From CSSed11-175R1 sp041685735 (GTDB lineage: Bacteria > Actinomycetota > Nitriliruptoria > Nitriliruptorales > Nitriliruptoraceae): DNA of 12,968 bases. The stretch covers positions 1 through 12,968 of the forward strand of contig JAWLFE010000076.1 in NCBI GenBank assembly GCA_041685735.1, in the 5' to 3' direction. The notes beneath the pieces were generated by a model that saw only the letters and a program-made list of their open reading frames with translations, was not told where the DNA came from and made no database searches. Position numbers and translations under genes: made by a program. Below are positions 12,436-12,968 of the stretch, piece after piece (position 1 is the stretch's first letter; each line of letters starts with the position of its first letter).

Positions 12436-12968
12436 TCAGGCCGGCACGACGTAGACGAGCTTGGCAGCCTCCGGTGACAGCTCCACCCGGTGACCGGCCA
12501 GTTCCAGTACGACCTCGGTCGGCCCGTGGGTCACCTCGACGACCTCACCGGCACGCATGCCGTGCTCGTGGAGCACATGGATCACTTCGGCATCGCTCTG
12601 CAGGGACTCCGAGATGCTGTGGAGCGTGAACGCTCCGTCGTCGACCTCGGCGACGGCGAAGATCGGCGTGTCGCGATCCTCACCGCCGGGGATCGGGTTG
12701 CCGTAGGGGCTCGTGGCCGGGTTGCCGAGCAGTTCAGCGAGCTTGTCCTCGACCCGGTCGGAGATGACGTGCTCCCACCGGCAGGCCTCGTCGTGGATGT
12801 ACTCGGTCTCGAGGCCGATCACGTCGGCCAACAACCGTTCGGCCAGCCGGTGCTTGCGCATGACCCGCCTGGCCTTGTCGCGTCCTTCCTCGGTGAGCGC
12901 GACGGTGCGGTCCTCGGTGAGGCGGAGCAGGCCGTGTTCCTCGAGGCGTGCCACACCTTCGGAGACCG
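12436..12968 (-). CDS. DtxR/IdeR-family metal-dependent transcription regulator (5' end outside window)
   Basis: The gene enters from the right edge; its N-terminal helix-turn-helix is cut off, and the visible part starts inside it (VSEGVARLEEHGLLRL). The rest shows a winged-helix end, then the metal-binding and dimerisation domain with HRLAERLLADVIGLETEYIH and HDEACRWEHVISD, where C, E and H are the conserved metal ligands, and SPYGNPIPGG. The C-terminal SH3-like (FeoA-type) domain covers the last 75 or so residues. With bound Fe2+ or Mn2+, such proteins repress metal uptake and storage genes. Whether this one is iron- or manganese-responsive cannot be told. It converges on the DAHP synthase gene with only 4 nt between the stops, leaving no room for a separate terminator. 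Confidence 0.93.
   Translation of the reverse strand, partial: VSEGVARLEEHGLLRLTEDRTVALTEEGRDKARRVMRKHRLAERLLADVIGLETEYIHDEACRWEHVISDRVEDKLAELLGNPATSPYGNPIPGGEDRDTPIFAVAEVDDGAFTLHSISESLQSDAEVIHVLHEHGMRAGEVVEVTHGPTEVVLELAGHRVELSPEAAKLVYVVPA

Overview
The window comes from a very G+C-rich bacterial chromosome, almost certainly an actinomycete in the broad sense. It carries the actinobacterial set mutY, disA and carD close together, as around carD-radA-disA-mutY in mycobacteria. It also has a CarD whose DNA-wedge tryptophan falls at residue 85, a DtxR/IdeR-type regulator, frequent GTG starts and a probable leaderless toxin-antitoxin transcript. A deep-branching class such as Nitriliruptoria would fit, but that is a guess from protein style and not a demonstrated placement.

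Layout. Positions 126-9756 are a run of minus-strand genes. Read in the direction of transcription (right to left), the first cluster is an aldo/keto reductase, a membrane-anchored alpha/beta hydrolase, mutY, an XPB-like superfamily 2 helicase and disA. Gaps are 5, 65, 5 and 34 nt, so this looks like one operon. Next comes a 643-nt gene-free stretch (3719-4361) rich in palindromes, with a candidate promoter for the next unit. The second unit is carD followed after 22 nt by a large DEAD/DEAH-type helicase. That helicase is split by a single-base frameshift at a run of six C (1905-1910); restored, it would be 1025 residues and carry two membrane-spanning segments. Positions 9937-10630 hold a plus-strand vapBC-type toxin-antitoxin pair, with an operator-like palindrome over its promoter. 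Then come a small three-helix membrane protein of unknown function (10841-11287) and a class I DAHP synthase (11346-12431). A convergent DtxR-family metalloregulator enters from the right edge (12436 to beyond 12968).

How the genes fit together. The centre is a genome-integrity and stress neighbourhood. MutY removes A opposite 8-oxoG. DisA makes c-di-AMP and senses branched DNA. Two SF2 helicases sit beside them where mycobacteria carry radA next to disA. CarD stabilises the RNA polymerase open complex. The idea that the helicases act with DisA, MutY or CarD rests on co-orientation and tight spacing only. The right part (vapBC, membrane protein, aroG-type gene, dtxR-type gene) shows no obvious functional link to the left part.

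The most unusual items are the membrane-segment helicase tied to carD, the XPB-like helicase between mutY and disA, the long palindrome-bearing region before carD, and the vapBC control region. I found no tRNA, rRNA, CRISPR array, transposase or phage gene.
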